From Streptomyces mangrovisoli (GTDB lineage: Bacteria; Actinomycetota; Actinomycetes; Streptomycetales; Streptomycetaceae): a stretch of 64,000 bases of DNA. Shown here piece after piece: positions 32,995-41,944 of the stretch (positions are counted from its first letter, which is position 1; every line of letters starts with the position of its first letter). Both the position numbers and the translations under genes were made by a program. The stretch is from assembly GCF_000974985.2 (NCBI RefSeq), contig NZ_LAVA02000016.1:1-64000 (forward strand), given 5' to 3'. A model generated the notes under the pieces. It was not told the origin of the DNA. It searched no databases and worked only from the letters and a program-made list of their open reading frames with translations.

Positions 32995-34604
32995 AAGATA
33001 ACCTGCTGTCGGGGGTCTCCGACCCCGGCCCCGCGCGCTGGTCCCGCCGCGGCTTCCTCGGCGCCGCGTCGGCGGTGAGCTGCGCGACCGTGTCGCTGGG
33101 GCCCACCGCGGCGTCGGCCGCGTCACCGCGATCCGCCGTCCACGGCGGCGCCACCGGCGGCCCCGCAAATCCACTGTTCGGCGCCCTCGACGCCAAGATC
33201 GAGGAGGCCATGAGGGCGTACGCCATTCCCGGGGCGGCCGTGGGCGTGCTATGGAACGGCCAGGAGTACGTCAGGGGGTACGGCGTCACCCATGTCGACC
33301 ACCCCGTCCCGGTCGACGCCGACACCGTCTTCAGGGTCGGCTCGACGACCAAGACCTTCACCGGAACCACCGTGATGCGACTGGTCGAACGGGGCGACAT
33401 CGCCCTGGACGCCCCGGTGCGCCGCTACCTCCCCGACTTCACGGTGGCCGACCCGTACGCGTCGGCCCAGGTCACCGTGCGGCAGTTGCTCGACCACAGC
33501 GCCGGGTGGCTGGGCGACGACTACCAGGACTTCGGCCCCGGCGACGACGCGCTGGCCCGCTTCGTGGCGTCCATGGCCCGGCTTCCCCAACTCAACGCCC
33601 CCAGCGAAGTGTTCGCCTACAACAACGCGGCGCTGTGCGTGGCCGGCCGGATCATCGAAGCGGTGACCGGCACGACCTACGAGGCGGCGGTGCGCAAACT
33701 GGTCATCGATCCCCTGGGGCTCGACCACAGCCGCTTCTCCAGTGACGAGATCGTGGGCTTCAACGTCGCCGCGCCACACGACGTCGTCGACGGCAAGGCG
33801 GTGCCGGAGCCGTCGTTCTGGCTCCAGCCACGCAGCCTCGCACCGACCGGCGGCCTGATGTCCAGCGTGCGCGACCAGCTGAGCTGGGCCCGCTTCCACC
33901 TCGGAGGCGGTACGACGCCCGACGGCACACGGCTGCTGAGCAGGACGTCGCTGGAACAGATGCGCTCCACCCCCGGCCCGGGCGGCACGCTCGTCGTGGA
34001 ACTCGACGGCATGGGAGTCACCTGGATGCTGCGCCCCACAGCCCAGGGGGTCCGCGTCGTGCAGCACGGCGGGACCTGGCCGGGGCAGATCTCGGGCTTC
34101 CTGATGGTTCCCAGCCGCGGCTTCGCCCTGACCCTCTTGACCAACTCGGAAGGCGGAACGCGGCTCAGGGACGACCTGTTCACCGACGACTGGGCGCTCA
34201 GCCGGTTCGCCGGAGTGACCAACCTGCCCGCCACGGCACGGACTTTGAGCGAAAAGGAGCTGGCACCTTACGAGGGCCGCTACCTGGCCCAACGGATCGG
34301 TGACGACGGTGCCATGGAGGACGTGGTCGTCGAACTGATTGGCCACGAGGGGAGGTTGCGCGGCACGCAGACGTTCAAGAGCTCGACTGGCGCGGGCCGC
34401 ACGACCCCCGAGGAAGAGGAGGAGGACACGGCAGCGGTCCAGACCGGCGAGGTCGGAGCCGCCTTCTACCGCCCCGACGTCGCACTGGACCTCACCCCCG
34501 ACGGTACACCGGTCGGCACGCGCTCCGACTTCGTGCGCGGCCCCGACGGGAAGGTGGCCTGGTGGCGCAACCACGGTCGGCTGTACCGCCACCAGACACT
34601 GTGA
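32991..34604 (+). CDS. Tat-exported serine hydrolase, class C beta-lactamase family
   Basis: 537 residues from GTG 32991, translationally coupled to the preceding LysM protein (GTGA). The N-terminus has a twin-arginine signal (SRRGFLGAAS, about 18-27) and a hydrophobic run to about residue 45. The beta-lactamase/D-alanyl-D-alanine carboxypeptidase fold has the S-x-x-K motif STTK (Ser118-Lys121) and Y-x-N (Tyr210-Asn212); HGG at about 361 is in the third-motif position. The C-terminal region, about 420-537, is an extra domain of the type found in esterase/peptidase members. With a wall-binding peptidase as partner, it may act on peptidoglycan stems or on D-amino acid peptides. Confidence 0.85.
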   Translation: MKDNLLSGVSDPGPARWSRRGFLGAASAVSCATVSLGPTAASAASPRSAVHGGATGGPANPLFGALDAKIEEAMRAYAIPGAAVGVLWNGQEYVRGYGVTHVDHPVPVDADTVFRVGSTTKTFTGTTVMRLVERGDIALDAPVRRYLPDFTVADPYASAQVTVRQLLDHSAGWLGDDYQDFGPGDDALARFVASMARLPQLNAPSEVFAYNNAALCVAGRIIEAVTGTTYEAAVRKLVIDPLGLDHSRFSSDEIVGFNVAAPHDVVDGKAVPEPSFWLQPRSLAPTGGLMSSVRDQLSWARFHLGGGTTPDGTRLLSRTSLEQMRSTPGPGGTLVVELDGMGVTWMLRPTAQGVRVVQHGGTWPGQISGFLMVPSRGFALTLLTNSEGGTRLRDDLFTDDWALSRFAGVTNLPATARTLSEKELAPYEGRYLAQRIGDDGAMEDVVVELIGHEGRLRGTQTFKSSTGAGRTTPEEEEEDTAAVQTGEVGAAFYRPDVALDLTPDGTPVGTRSDFVRGPDGKVAWWRNHGRLYRHQTL

Positions 34605-34611
34605 CGCGCCC

Positions 34612-34788
34612 CGTGGACGGCCGCAGCGGCCCGACGCACTCATCGCCGACCGCGGCTACGACCACGACACGTACCGCCGCCTGCTCTGGAAGCGCGGCAT
34701 CAGAACGGTGATCGCCGCACGCGGCCACCTTCAGGGCTTCGACGACCTGGGCCCCTACCGCCGGGTCGTCGAGGGCGCCGTCGCCTGA
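34612..34788 (+). pseudogene. IS5-family transposase fragment
   Basis: About 58 codons reading RPDALIADRGYDHDTYRR and, further on, LLWKRGIRTVIAARG and YRRVVEGAVA. This is the segment of IS5-type transposases around the second catalytic Asp (IADRGYD) and the start of the last motif (VVEG). Both ends are missing, and no terminal inverted repeats are visible. It begins right after the beta-lactamase family gene, so an old insertion probably reshaped this junction. Confidence 0.7.
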
Positions 34789-35005
34789 GTCGTCCACGAA
34801 GGCCGGGCCGAGCCGCACAACGGTCCAGCCTCGGGCTGCCCTGATGCCGTTGATCAGGTTGACGACCACTCCCAGGACCATGAACCAGCCCAGGCAGAGA
34901 CAGACCCGGCCCATGGCCCGCCTACCTTTGCTGGGCGCCGTTTCGGGCAGCAGCACACCCGCCCCGCACGTCGGAGAACGCGCCGGCTGCGAGCGCGGTG
35001 ACGGC
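34789..35005. other. Gap after the transposase fragment
   Basis: 217 bases. On the minus strand a frame starting near 34956 begins MLLPETAPSKGRR and then has a short hydrophobic run (LCLGWFMVLGVVVNLI). It continues into the transposase fragment in antisense, so only its first 50 codons could be real. I do not call it a gene. Confidence 0.3.
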
Positions 35006-35911
35006 CTATTGGATCAGATCGGTATGTGTGAAGCAGGTCGGACAGACGTAGAGCTGCAGGTTGTTCGCGTCGGAGACCTGGATGCCGGGCGGGTTCGACA
35101 CCTTGTCGTTGTCGATCTCCGGGATGGCCTGGTCCTCGAGCGGGACCCAGCTCCTCCTGTAGTCGCGACTTTCGTCCGAGGCGATGGTGAGCAGCGGGTT
35201 CATCGCGGAGCCGCAGTGGATGCAGAACCGGGCGATGGGATCGGTGAGGCCCCATGGCGCCCATCCACCGACCTTCCATCCGGGGGCGACGGACAGCGCG
35301 TCTATGTAGAACGCCTCCGGGTCGGACTCATCGGAATCATCCGTCACGACGCCGACTGCCTGCCACGTACTCCACTCGCTCAGCTGCTGCCGCAACTCCC
35401 TGTCCAGTTCCAGAAAGTGGGGGTACTCGGTGACCTGCTCCGGTGCGAGCACGCAGGGCTCCGGCGTGTAGCCGCGCTGCGCCTCGTACGGCGATGGCGG
35501 CGAGGTCAGAACGTGGGTGACGTCGGCGGCGGTTCGCCAGAACAGTTCGGTCCGAGGCTTGAAATGCGGCGGGTGCTCCGAGGGACACCACAGCACCTGG
35601 AGCAGGTCTGTCCGTCCGGGCGACCGTAGTTGGGGCACGTCGCGTACGTACAGCTGGGCCACCGGCAGGAGGGGGCAGACCGGACCCTCGTGCCACTTGT
35701 CGCAGTACAGCCACGGCTGCCTGGAAGGCCACAGCAGTGGTCCGCCGATCGAACTCTGGTACGGCGACGGAGAACCGGGGCGGGGATGCAGCCGGGTCGC
35801 CGTGCGTGCCAGCGGGGCCAGTTGAGGGAAGGCCGCGGCCACGTCGAACGGTCGTGGTGGGGTGGTACGGATCAGGTTCACGGCGGAGATGCTGCCAGCA
35901 GCCTCTGACAA
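35006..35911 (-). CDS. Uncharacterised protein with C-terminal zinc-ribbon-like Cys pairs (DUF1963-like)
   Basis: 301 residues, cytosolic. The stretch GGPLLWPSRQPWLYCDKWHEGPVCPLLPVAQL followed by DLLQVLWCPSEH resembles the DUF1963 (YwqG-like) family. Two Cys-x2-Cys pairs are near the end, CIHCGSAMNPLLTI and YVCPTCFTHTD, likely one zinc site. There is no catalytic motif. It is followed upstream on the same strand by two other Streptomyces hypothetical proteins, possibly a loose transcription unit. Confidence 0.6.
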   Translation of the reverse strand: MSEAAGSISAVNLIRTTPPRPFDVAAAFPQLAPLARTATRLHPRPGSPSPYQSSIGGPLLWPSRQPWLYCDKWHEGPVCPLLPVAQLYVRDVPQLRSPGRTDLLQVLWCPSEHPPHFKPRTELFWRTAADVTHVLTSPPSPYEAQRGYTPEPCVLAPEQVTEYPHFLELDRELRQQLSEWSTWQAVGVVTDDSDESDPEAFYIDALSVAPGWKVGGWAPWGLTDPIARFCIHCGSAMNPLLTIASDESRDYRRSWVPLEDQAIPEIDNDKVSNPPGIQVSDANNLQLYVCPTCFTHTDLIQ

Positions 35912-35982
35912 TCGGCGTGCGACGGGACCATCCGTGGATCCGCGCTCGGTGCTTCGGACCTGCGGATGGGGCCGGTTCGTCG

Positions 35983-36783
35983 TCAGTGCGCCCAGGGCAG
36001 ACGAACCGCCTCGATTTCAGGGTCGTTCAGCAGCGCGTCGATGAGGGTCGGGGGCCCGGCGACCTTGGTGGCCCACAGGTCGTAGTCGGTGCACAGGACC
36101 CAGGAGCGGTCGTCGGGCCAGAGGTTGGCCGGGCTGAAATCCGCCTCGGAGTGGTCGTAGAGAATCTCGGCGTCGCCGAGCCGACCCTCACGCACGTGCA
36201 GGTTGTCGAAGTCGACGGCTCCGAGCGTCAGCGGGTTGTAGTAGGCCAGGCAGCGCGTGTCCGGGCCTGGGGGGCTGTACTGGGTGAGGATGGCGATCAG
36301 CCGGTTCCAGGTCTCACGGTCCAGGCTCCCCTCGGTCGGCGGGACGATGCCGAGCGGCCAGCTGCCCTGCTTCTGGGCCGAGGGAAAGCAACGGTAGGCG
36401 GGCATCAGCCCGTCGGAAACGACCGGGTCACCGGTCCGCCGGGCGAGCTCGGCCCAGCGCAGCCGTCGCCAGCCGGGGCCCGGGTGCCGAGCCCGGCCCA
36501 GTCCTCCTCCCGTGGCGACGGCCACGGCGTCGAGGTCGAGGCCCGCGATGGTGTGGGGCAGGGCGCTTCCGTCGGCAAGACGTGCCTGGTGGTACTCGTG
36601 ATACGACATATCCTCCGGCCCCTGCTCGTGCTCGTACATGGCGTTCAGCACCCACACCGAGTCGGGCATGGCGGGAGGCATGAAGCCTGTGAGGCCGTCG
36701 CCGCACAGTTCCAACAACCAGTCGGTGGCTCCGGACGGCACCAGCGGCCACAGGCTCGAGATCAGGTTCGACTCCTCGGACAT
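35983..36783 (-). CDS. Conserved-looking hypothetical protein
   Basis: 266 residues, soluble, no signal peptide. Tryptophan-rich with well-behaved codon usage and an acidic C-terminal half (LYDHSEADFSPANLWPDDRSWVLCTDYDLWATKV, typical of SMI1/KNR4-like immunity or SUKH proteins in feel only). I do not recognise a family with confidence. It lies 71 bases upstream of the DUF1963-like gene on the same strand. Confidence 0.6.
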   Translation of the reverse strand: MSEESNLISSLWPLVPSGATDWLLELCGDGLTGFMPPAMPDSVWVLNAMYEHEQGPEDMSYHEYHQARLADGSALPHTIAGLDLDAVAVATGGGLGRARHPGPGWRRLRWAELARRTGDPVVSDGLMPAYRCFPSAQKQGSWPLGIVPPTEGSLDRETWNRLIAILTQYSPPGPDTRCLAYYNPLTLGAVDFDNLHVREGRLGDAEILYDHSEADFSPANLWPDDRSWVLCTDYDLWATKVAGPPTLIDALLNDPEIEAVRLPWAH

Positions 36784-36883
36784 GTGCTCATGGTCGCAGG
36801 TGCGAATCCGCCCTCCCTTCGCGGTCCGCGGCTCTCTGCGGTGAGCCGCTCACAGGTGGGCCTGGCCGCGCGCCGGCAATTCT

Positions 36884-37177
36884 TCACGGGAGTTCGTCGA
36901 GGGCCTTCTCCAGGCTCGGTTTGGTCTGGCCCGGGCCCGACTGGACGGCTTCGATCCGGCCGCAGCGGCCGTCGCCGAAGTCGTAGTAGCCCAGGGTCCA
37001 GTAGTCGGTCCACTCCGGCGTGAGCGCGTCGAAGTCCATGAACGTCGCGACCACGGTCCTGGCGCCTTTGCGGAACTCGTCGACCGTCACCTTTGTCGCT
37101 CCCAGCGTCATGCTGGCCGTGACGTGGTCCCAACCACGGTCGGCGGCGTACTGCAGGGCGTGCTTCCGGTAGTTCAC
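36884..37177 (-). CDS. Small hypothetical protein
   Basis: 97 residues from GTG 37177, chosen for the strong GAGGAGG 5 bases upstream. It starts MNYRKHALQYAADRGWDHVTASM and contains an acidic DFDALTPEWTDYWTLGYYDFGDGRCG stretch. Soluble. No family recognised. The longer reading frame upstream (to 37597) runs antisense to the repeat protein at 37319 and is not used. Confidence 0.6.
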   Translation of the reverse strand: MNYRKHALQYAADRGWDHVTASMTLGATKVTVDEFRKGARTVVATFMDFDALTPEWTDYWTLGYYDFGDGRCGRIEAVQSGPGQTKPSLEKALDELP

Positions 37178-37318
37178 AGGCGCCTCCTCGGTGCGGGAGG
37201 TCATCATGCCGCGCCACGACCGTCGTACGGGCTCGAAGAGGAATTCCCGGGGTCCTGGCGGTAGGGGACTGTTCTGCCGGAGGCATGCGCTCATGCGTCC
37301 GGCGGTGACAATGGGCGG

Positions 37319-38665
37319 ATGCACGGGGTGGGGGAGCGTTTGGAGCGGGCGGGTGCGGATGAGACGGTGGTACGGGAGTGGTTGCGTGGGCTGACCTGCA
37401 ATCCGGCTCTCTCGGTGACGGTGCTGCGGCGGTTGCTGGAGTTCGAGGAACTGCCCGCGGACCGGTCGTGGCTCATCTGGCGCAAGCTCGACGCGGAGGC
37501 GACTGCCGTCGCGGTGGCGTCGTCGCGGACGCAGCACCGGCTGGATGTCGCGGAGAATCCGAGTGCCGATGCCGATGCGCTGGCGCGGCTCGCGCACGAC
37601 GCGGAGCCCAGGGTCCGGTTCGTGTACGCGGTGCTGCTCCGCGAGTTCGGACGCCGGATCCCCGCCGGGGTGGCGGAGGTGCTGGCCGGGGACAAGGACC
37701 CCAGGGTCCGGCGCATGATCGGCGGCTGTGAGGGGCTGTCACCAGAGGTGCAGGACCTGCTCGTCAGCGACGAGGACCCGGCTGTACGGGCCGCGGTGCT
37801 GAGCCGGGACCTGTGGAGGCGGCTCGCGGAGCCGGTCCGGCGGCGGTTGCTCGACGATCCCGCCCCGCGGGTGCGCGAGAGGATCGCCGAGCTGTCGCGG
37901 GCGGAGGCGGAACCGATGGCCCTCACGGCCCAGGCGCGGGTCGCGCACGCCGACGCGACCATCCGGCGCGAGGCCGCCGGTGACCCGCAGGTGCCGTTCG
38001 TCCTGGCCCGGCGACTCGCGAACGATCCCGAGAACACGGTTCGCCTCGCCCTGTCGATGCGGGAGGACCTGACCGAGGAGCAGCGGGCCGCGATCGCGGT
38101 GGAAGTGCCGGACTCGGACTGGGTGCCCCGACCGCGGTGGATCCAGGAGCGCGCGACCGATCCGCGGACGGCACTGCGGATCGCCGAGTCCCGCCACGTC
38201 GGGCTGCGGCGTGCCCTCGCCATGCAGCCGCACCTTCCGCCGGAGGTGGTGGCCCGGCTGGCCGCGGACAAGGATCCGTGGGTTCGGCGCGACCTGTGCG
38301 ACCACTGCCAGGACGCACCGCACGAGCTGCTGGTGGAGATCTATGCCACGGCCGAGGACCGGGGCTGGTCCGCCTTGCGGTACCACCCCAACTTCGCCCG
38401 CCCCGGCCTGGCCCGCTTCTGGGACCACCCCAATCACCGCCTGCGCCTTGCCGCGTTGGACGACCCGCAGGCCGGTCCGGAGCTGCCGTCGCGGCTGGCC
38501 GACGACCCGGAGGTGGGGGTGTGGGCGGTGCGGGACCCGAGGCTTCCCCCCGACGAACTACTGCGGCGGCTCACCCTGCCGGGCAGCGCGTTCGCTGCCG
38601 CGGCCAATCCGGCACTGCCGTCCGCATGGATGCATCAGCTGATCGACCTCGCAACGGACCGCTGA
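37319..38665 (+). CDS. Leucine-rich-variant/HEAT-like repeat protein
   Basis: 448 residues built of about 12 short helical repeats of the form 'A--P--P---L--LA-D-----R---A'; examples are VAENPSADADALARLAHDAEPRVRF, LAGDKDPRVRRMIGG and AMQPHLPPEVVARLAADKDPWVRRDLC. This is the LRV/HEAT-like solenoid common in Streptomyces, presumably for protein-protein contact. No enzymatic domain, signal or membrane segment. The start ATG 37319 lacks a clear ribosome site. It stands alone between divergent and unrelated genes. Confidence 0.75.
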   Translation: MHGVGERLERAGADETVVREWLRGLTCNPALSVTVLRRLLEFEELPADRSWLIWRKLDAEATAVAVASSRTQHRLDVAENPSADADALARLAHDAEPRVRFVYAVLLREFGRRIPAGVAEVLAGDKDPRVRRMIGGCEGLSPEVQDLLVSDEDPAVRAAVLSRDLWRRLAEPVRRRLLDDPAPRVRERIAELSRAEAEPMALTAQARVAHADATIRREAAGDPQVPFVLARRLANDPENTVRLALSMREDLTEEQRAAIAVEVPDSDWVPRPRWIQERATDPRTALRIAESRHVGLRRALAMQPHLPPEVVARLAADKDPWVRRDLCDHCQDAPHELLVEIYATAEDRGWSALRYHPNFARPGLARFWDHPNHRLRLAALDDPQAGPELPSRLADDPEVGVWAVRDPRLPPDELLRRLTLPGSAFAAAANPALPSAWMHQLIDLATDR

Positions 38666-38854
38666 CCGACCGCTCCAACTTCCAGGACTGCGGGGGATGG
38701 TGAAGCCTTCGACCACGTCCTTGTCGACCTGTCCGCCCCGGTCGTGCTGTCGGAGGCAGCTTGTACCCTGCACTCGTTCGGGGATCGGACGATCACGGGG
38801 TACGGGCGTGCGGGCACGGGTCGGGCGTCCAGGGGCGGGAGCGCGGGGATTTCG

Positions 38855-40408
38855 ATGAATGACGCACATGCGATACGAAGCCGCAGACCGGGGTCGTGGA
38901 TCGGTGTGCGGATCCTCGCCGTGCTGCTCCTCACCGCGATGGGGGCCGTCAGCGCCTGGCTCCAGCACGACGCGCGCAGCCAAAGTGCCCAGCCGCGTAC
39001 GGAGTTCACTGCGAACAACCCGCCCGCCGGTCTGCCCGCCGCGCTCACCACCGGCCAGCACCTCCACTGGTCCCGCTGCACCTCGCCGCCCACCGCGCGC
39101 TCGGGCTACGACTGCGCCACCATGAAGGCCCCCCTCGACTACGACAAGCCGGACGGCAGGACGATCGACGTCGCCCTGATCCGGCGCAAGGCCACCGGCC
39201 CCAACGACCGGCGCATCGGCTCGCTCGTCCTCAACTTCGGCGGCCCCGGCGTGTCCGGCGTGAACGGACTGCCCAAGTTCCTCAACCAGTACGAGCCGCT
39301 CCTCGACCGCTACGACCTGGTCTCCTTCGACCCGCGCGGCGTCGGCAGGACCATCCCCGTGCGCTGCGGGAAGACCGCGGACGACCTCGGCTACGACGGG
39401 TCCGCCGCCTGCGCCAAGTACTCCGGGGCGCTCCTCCCGTACGTCGGCACCTCACACACCGCGCGCGACCTCGACCTGATGCGCTACCTCCTCGGCGACC
39501 AGCGGCTGCACTACTTCGGCGTCTCGTACGGCACGGCGCTCGGCGCGGTCTACGCCCACCTGTATCCCTCGCACGTCGGACGGCTGGTCCTCGAAGCGTC
39601 GGTCGATCCGACCGAGAATTTCGACGAGGAGCAGGTGTCACAGGTCAAGGCGGTCCAGGCGGCGTTCGACCGGTTCGCCACGTACTGCGCGGCCCATATC
39701 CGCCACTGCCCGACCGGCGACGGGCCCGAGGAGGCCGCGCGGCGCATGGCGCGCCTGGCCGACCGCCTGGAGAAGAAACCCGCCCCGGCCGGCAGCGGAA
39801 ACACCCTCGACGCACACGACCTCGCGTACGCCGTCAGCGACCAACTCGACCTCGGCACGGACGGCTGGGCGCAGCTCGCCAAGGGGCTGACCGCGCTGAT
39901 CGACCACAACGACGGCCGTCCGCTGAGCGAGGGCGCGGACGACCTCGGTTCCGCCGACCACGCGGCGACCCCGCCCGACCACAGCCGTGCCGCCCTGAAC
40001 GCGATCACCTGCGCGGACTCCAGCCTGCGTCCGGGCTTCGACCGTCTCGACCGGGACGAGGCTCGCATCGAGGCCGCGTCACCGGTCTTCGGCGAGGCGT
40101 GGTCCTCCAGCGTCTACCTCTGTTACGACTGGCCGTTCGACGGCGAACGTGCCACGCTCCAGGTGAACGCCGACGGCGCGGCCCCCGTCCTGGTGGTCGG
40201 CGGCACCGGCGACCCGAACACCCCCTACTCCGGCGCCCGCCACATGGCCGACGCCCTGGGCGACGGTGTCGGCGTGCTCCTGACGGCCCAGGAGGAGGGC
40301 CACGGCACATACCCGGAGAACCGCTGCGTCACGGAGAAGGTCGACCGCTACCTCCGCACCGGCCGTACCCCGGCCGCGGGGACGGTGTGCCGGGGCAGCA
40401 TGTCCTGA
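38855..40408 (+). CDS. Secreted or anchored peptidase S33 (tripeptidyl aminopeptidase-like)
   Basis: 517 residues from ATG 38855, with GCGGGGA 5 bases upstream. An N-terminal membrane/signal segment (about 16-35, WIGVRILAVLLLTAMGAVSAWL) is followed by an alpha/beta hydrolase: NFGGPGVSG oxyanion loop, FDPRGVGRT, nucleophile Ser224 in GVSYGT, Asp in GGTGDPNTPYSG and His in EEGHGTYPENRC, with the TAP-like C-terminal lid. Such enzymes release N-terminal tripeptides or proline-type residues from extracellular proteins. It is the second S33 peptidase in the window but lacks the LysM domain of the one at 31132. Confidence 0.88.
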   Translation: MNDAHAIRSRRPGSWIGVRILAVLLLTAMGAVSAWLQHDARSQSAQPRTEFTANNPPAGLPAALTTGQHLHWSRCTSPPTARSGYDCATMKAPLDYDKPDGRTIDVALIRRKATGPNDRRIGSLVLNFGGPGVSGVNGLPKFLNQYEPLLDRYDLVSFDPRGVGRTIPVRCGKTADDLGYDGSAACAKYSGALLPYVGTSHTARDLDLMRYLLGDQRLHYFGVSYGTALGAVYAHLYPSHVGRLVLEASVDPTENFDEEQVSQVKAVQAAFDRFATYCAAHIRHCPTGDGPEEAARRMARLADRLEKKPAPAGSGNTLDAHDLAYAVSDQLDLGTDGWAQLAKGLTALIDHNDGRPLSEGADDLGSADHAATPPDHSRAALNAITCADSSLRPGFDRLDRDEARIEAASPVFGEAWSSSVYLCYDWPFDGERATLQVNADGAAPVLVVGGTGDPNTPYSGARHMADALGDGVGVLLTAQEEGHGTYPENRCVTEKVDRYLRTGRTPAAGTVCRGSMS

Positions 40409-40498
40409 GGCCCGTACGGGTCCGCCGGGCACCGCCGGCTTGAGCCACCCTGCCCGGCCGGTCTGTGAGGGCTCGGTACTCGGTCAGGTCCAACTGCC

Positions 40499-41047
40499 TC
40501 AGAACCAGCCGTCGTCGCACTCCTTGGCGGTGTGTTCGCGGAACTCCTCGGCGGTCATGGCCCGGTCGTCGGACCAGACGTGGCCCCGTTGCAGTCGCGC
40601 CAGGTCGGCTACGGTGAAGTCGACGACGCCCCGGTAGCTCACGCCGCCGCCAGAGGACACGATGAAGGCGACCGAGTAGCTGTGGGTCGCTTTGATCCGC
40701 TGGTCGCCCAGCGGCGCCGGGTCGCCCGTCCAGCCGTCGGGCGTGTGGAACAGCCTGATCTCCTGCGGGCCTTGGACGGACCGGGGCGATTGCACCTCCC
40801 AGGACGTGAGATCCTCCACGGGGCCATCGGGGTCGTCGCGGACGGCCGAACCCAGTACCTCGACGGAAGTCACCCGGTCTTCCCCGCACGGCCGCAGCGA
40901 GGCCATCGGGTCACCGTCCGCCGTCAGGCGGATGGCGATGAGGTCCCGCTCCGGCGGTGAGCAGGAGGCCAGCGTGGATGCGGCCAGTGCGGTGGTCACC
41001 GCCGTCGCCAGTGTCCTGGCCCAACGGCTTTGCACGCGCTCTCCCAT
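40499..41047 (-). CDS. Small lipoprotein, function unknown
   Basis: 182 residues with a lipoprotein signal peptide (TLASC lipobox, Cys29). The mature part has a region rich in Asp/Ser that may bind DNA-unrelated ligands, a 'SYSVAFIVSSGGGVSYRGVVDF' strand pair and an acidic tail (AMTAEEFREHTAKECDDGWF). No family recognised. It starts a run of three minus-strand surface proteins (40499-43219). Confidence 0.65.
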   Translation of the reverse strand: MGERVQSRWARTLATAVTTALAASTLASCSPPERDLIAIRLTADGDPMASLRPCGEDRVTSVEVLGSAVRDDPDGPVEDLTSWEVQSPRSVQGPQEIRLFHTPDGWTGDPAPLGDQRIKATHSYSVAFIVSSGGGVSYRGVVDFTVADLARLQRGHVWSDDRAMTAEEFREHTAKECDDGWF

Positions 41048-41153
41048 GGGCCGCCATCGTAGGAGCCGTCGGTCACGTGCCGATCACGGTCGGGATGCGA
41101 CGGGGAATGCGCGAACCTGGCTCCTGGCCTTACGCCGGGCCCGCGTTGAGCGG

Positions 41154-41795
41154 CTAACCGACGGAGCAGTCGCCCCACGCCTTGGCCAGGTCGGCCGGGA
41201 TCTGCGGGATGTCGCCGCAGCCGTACGGCCCTTGGGGGAAACCGTCGCTGGCGAGGTAGCCCCAGCCGGCTCCGGACACGGCGCGGAAGTACTTGGTGGC
41301 GCTGCCCTCGTCCTGCATGGCCACGAGTTCCTCGGTGGTGGCTCCGGCCGTGGCCTCGAAGGAGGTGGCGGCGTAACGGGTAGCGCCGCACTCGCCGTAG
41401 AAGAAGTGGTGTGCCACCGGCCGGACATGGACGAAGCGGGGGTAGGAACGCCGGTAGGCGGCCGTCACGGCGGTCTTCACCGACGTGGTGACGGGGAGGT
41501 TGCGGCAGCCGGGGCGGGCCGTGGGGGCGGTGCTTCGGGTGGTGGTTCGGTTCGTCGCGCTCGGGGCCGGGGCGTCGGCGCTGTCCGGCGAACTCGGCGT
41601 GGCCGTGGGCGGACTGGGCGGCGTCGTGGTCGACGGAGCGTCGGAGGCGGTCCCGCCCACCGCCGTCGTGCGCGCGGCGACGGCTGTCGCGGACGCAGCG
41701 TGCGCGTCGGCGGCGTCCTCGGCACCGTGGCATCCCGTCAGCACCAGGATGCCGCCCGCCACCGCCGTGAGCGCCGCGCCTCTGAGACTGTTCAT
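41154..41795 (-). CDS. Lipoprotein with Ser/Thr/Pro linker
   Basis: 213 residues from ATG 41795, which follows GAGGA. Lipobox LTGC (Cys22), then an Ala/Thr/Pro/Ser linker to about residue 95, then a compact domain with four Cys (GCRNL, GECGA, YGCGD, DCSVG), suggesting two disulphides. The layout of a disordered stalk with a small Cys-paired head parallels the protein at 26232. No family recognised. The open frame upstream to 42974 is antisense-free but lacks coding features and is not used. Confidence 0.65.
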   Translation of the reverse strand: MNSLRGAALTAVAGGILVLTGCHGAEDAADAHAASATAVAARTTAVGGTASDAPSTTTPPSPPTATPSSPDSADAPAPSATNRTTTRSTAPTARPGCRNLPVTTSVKTAVTAAYRRSYPRFVHVRPVAHHFFYGECGATRYAATSFEATAGATTEELVAMQDEGSATKYFRAVSGAGWGYLASDGFPQGPYGCGDIPQIPADLAKAWGDCSVG

Positions 41796-41944
41796 GGCCC
41801 ATGTCCTCCTCGACCGATACCGCTCTCCGCCACGGCCTGCGTGACGGAGCGTGTGAGTGACGGGCGCCTGGGCGCCGCTGGTTGACGACGCGTGAGCGCG
41901 ACAGCCCGCCAGGTCCGACGGATCGCCCAGGTGCGTCGGCTGGG

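Noticed and set aside
34777..34956. Small membrane protein on the minus strand (MLLPETAPSKGRR...)
   Set aside because: Only the first 50 codons look plausible; the frame then runs antisense through a transposase fragment, with no ribosome site seen.
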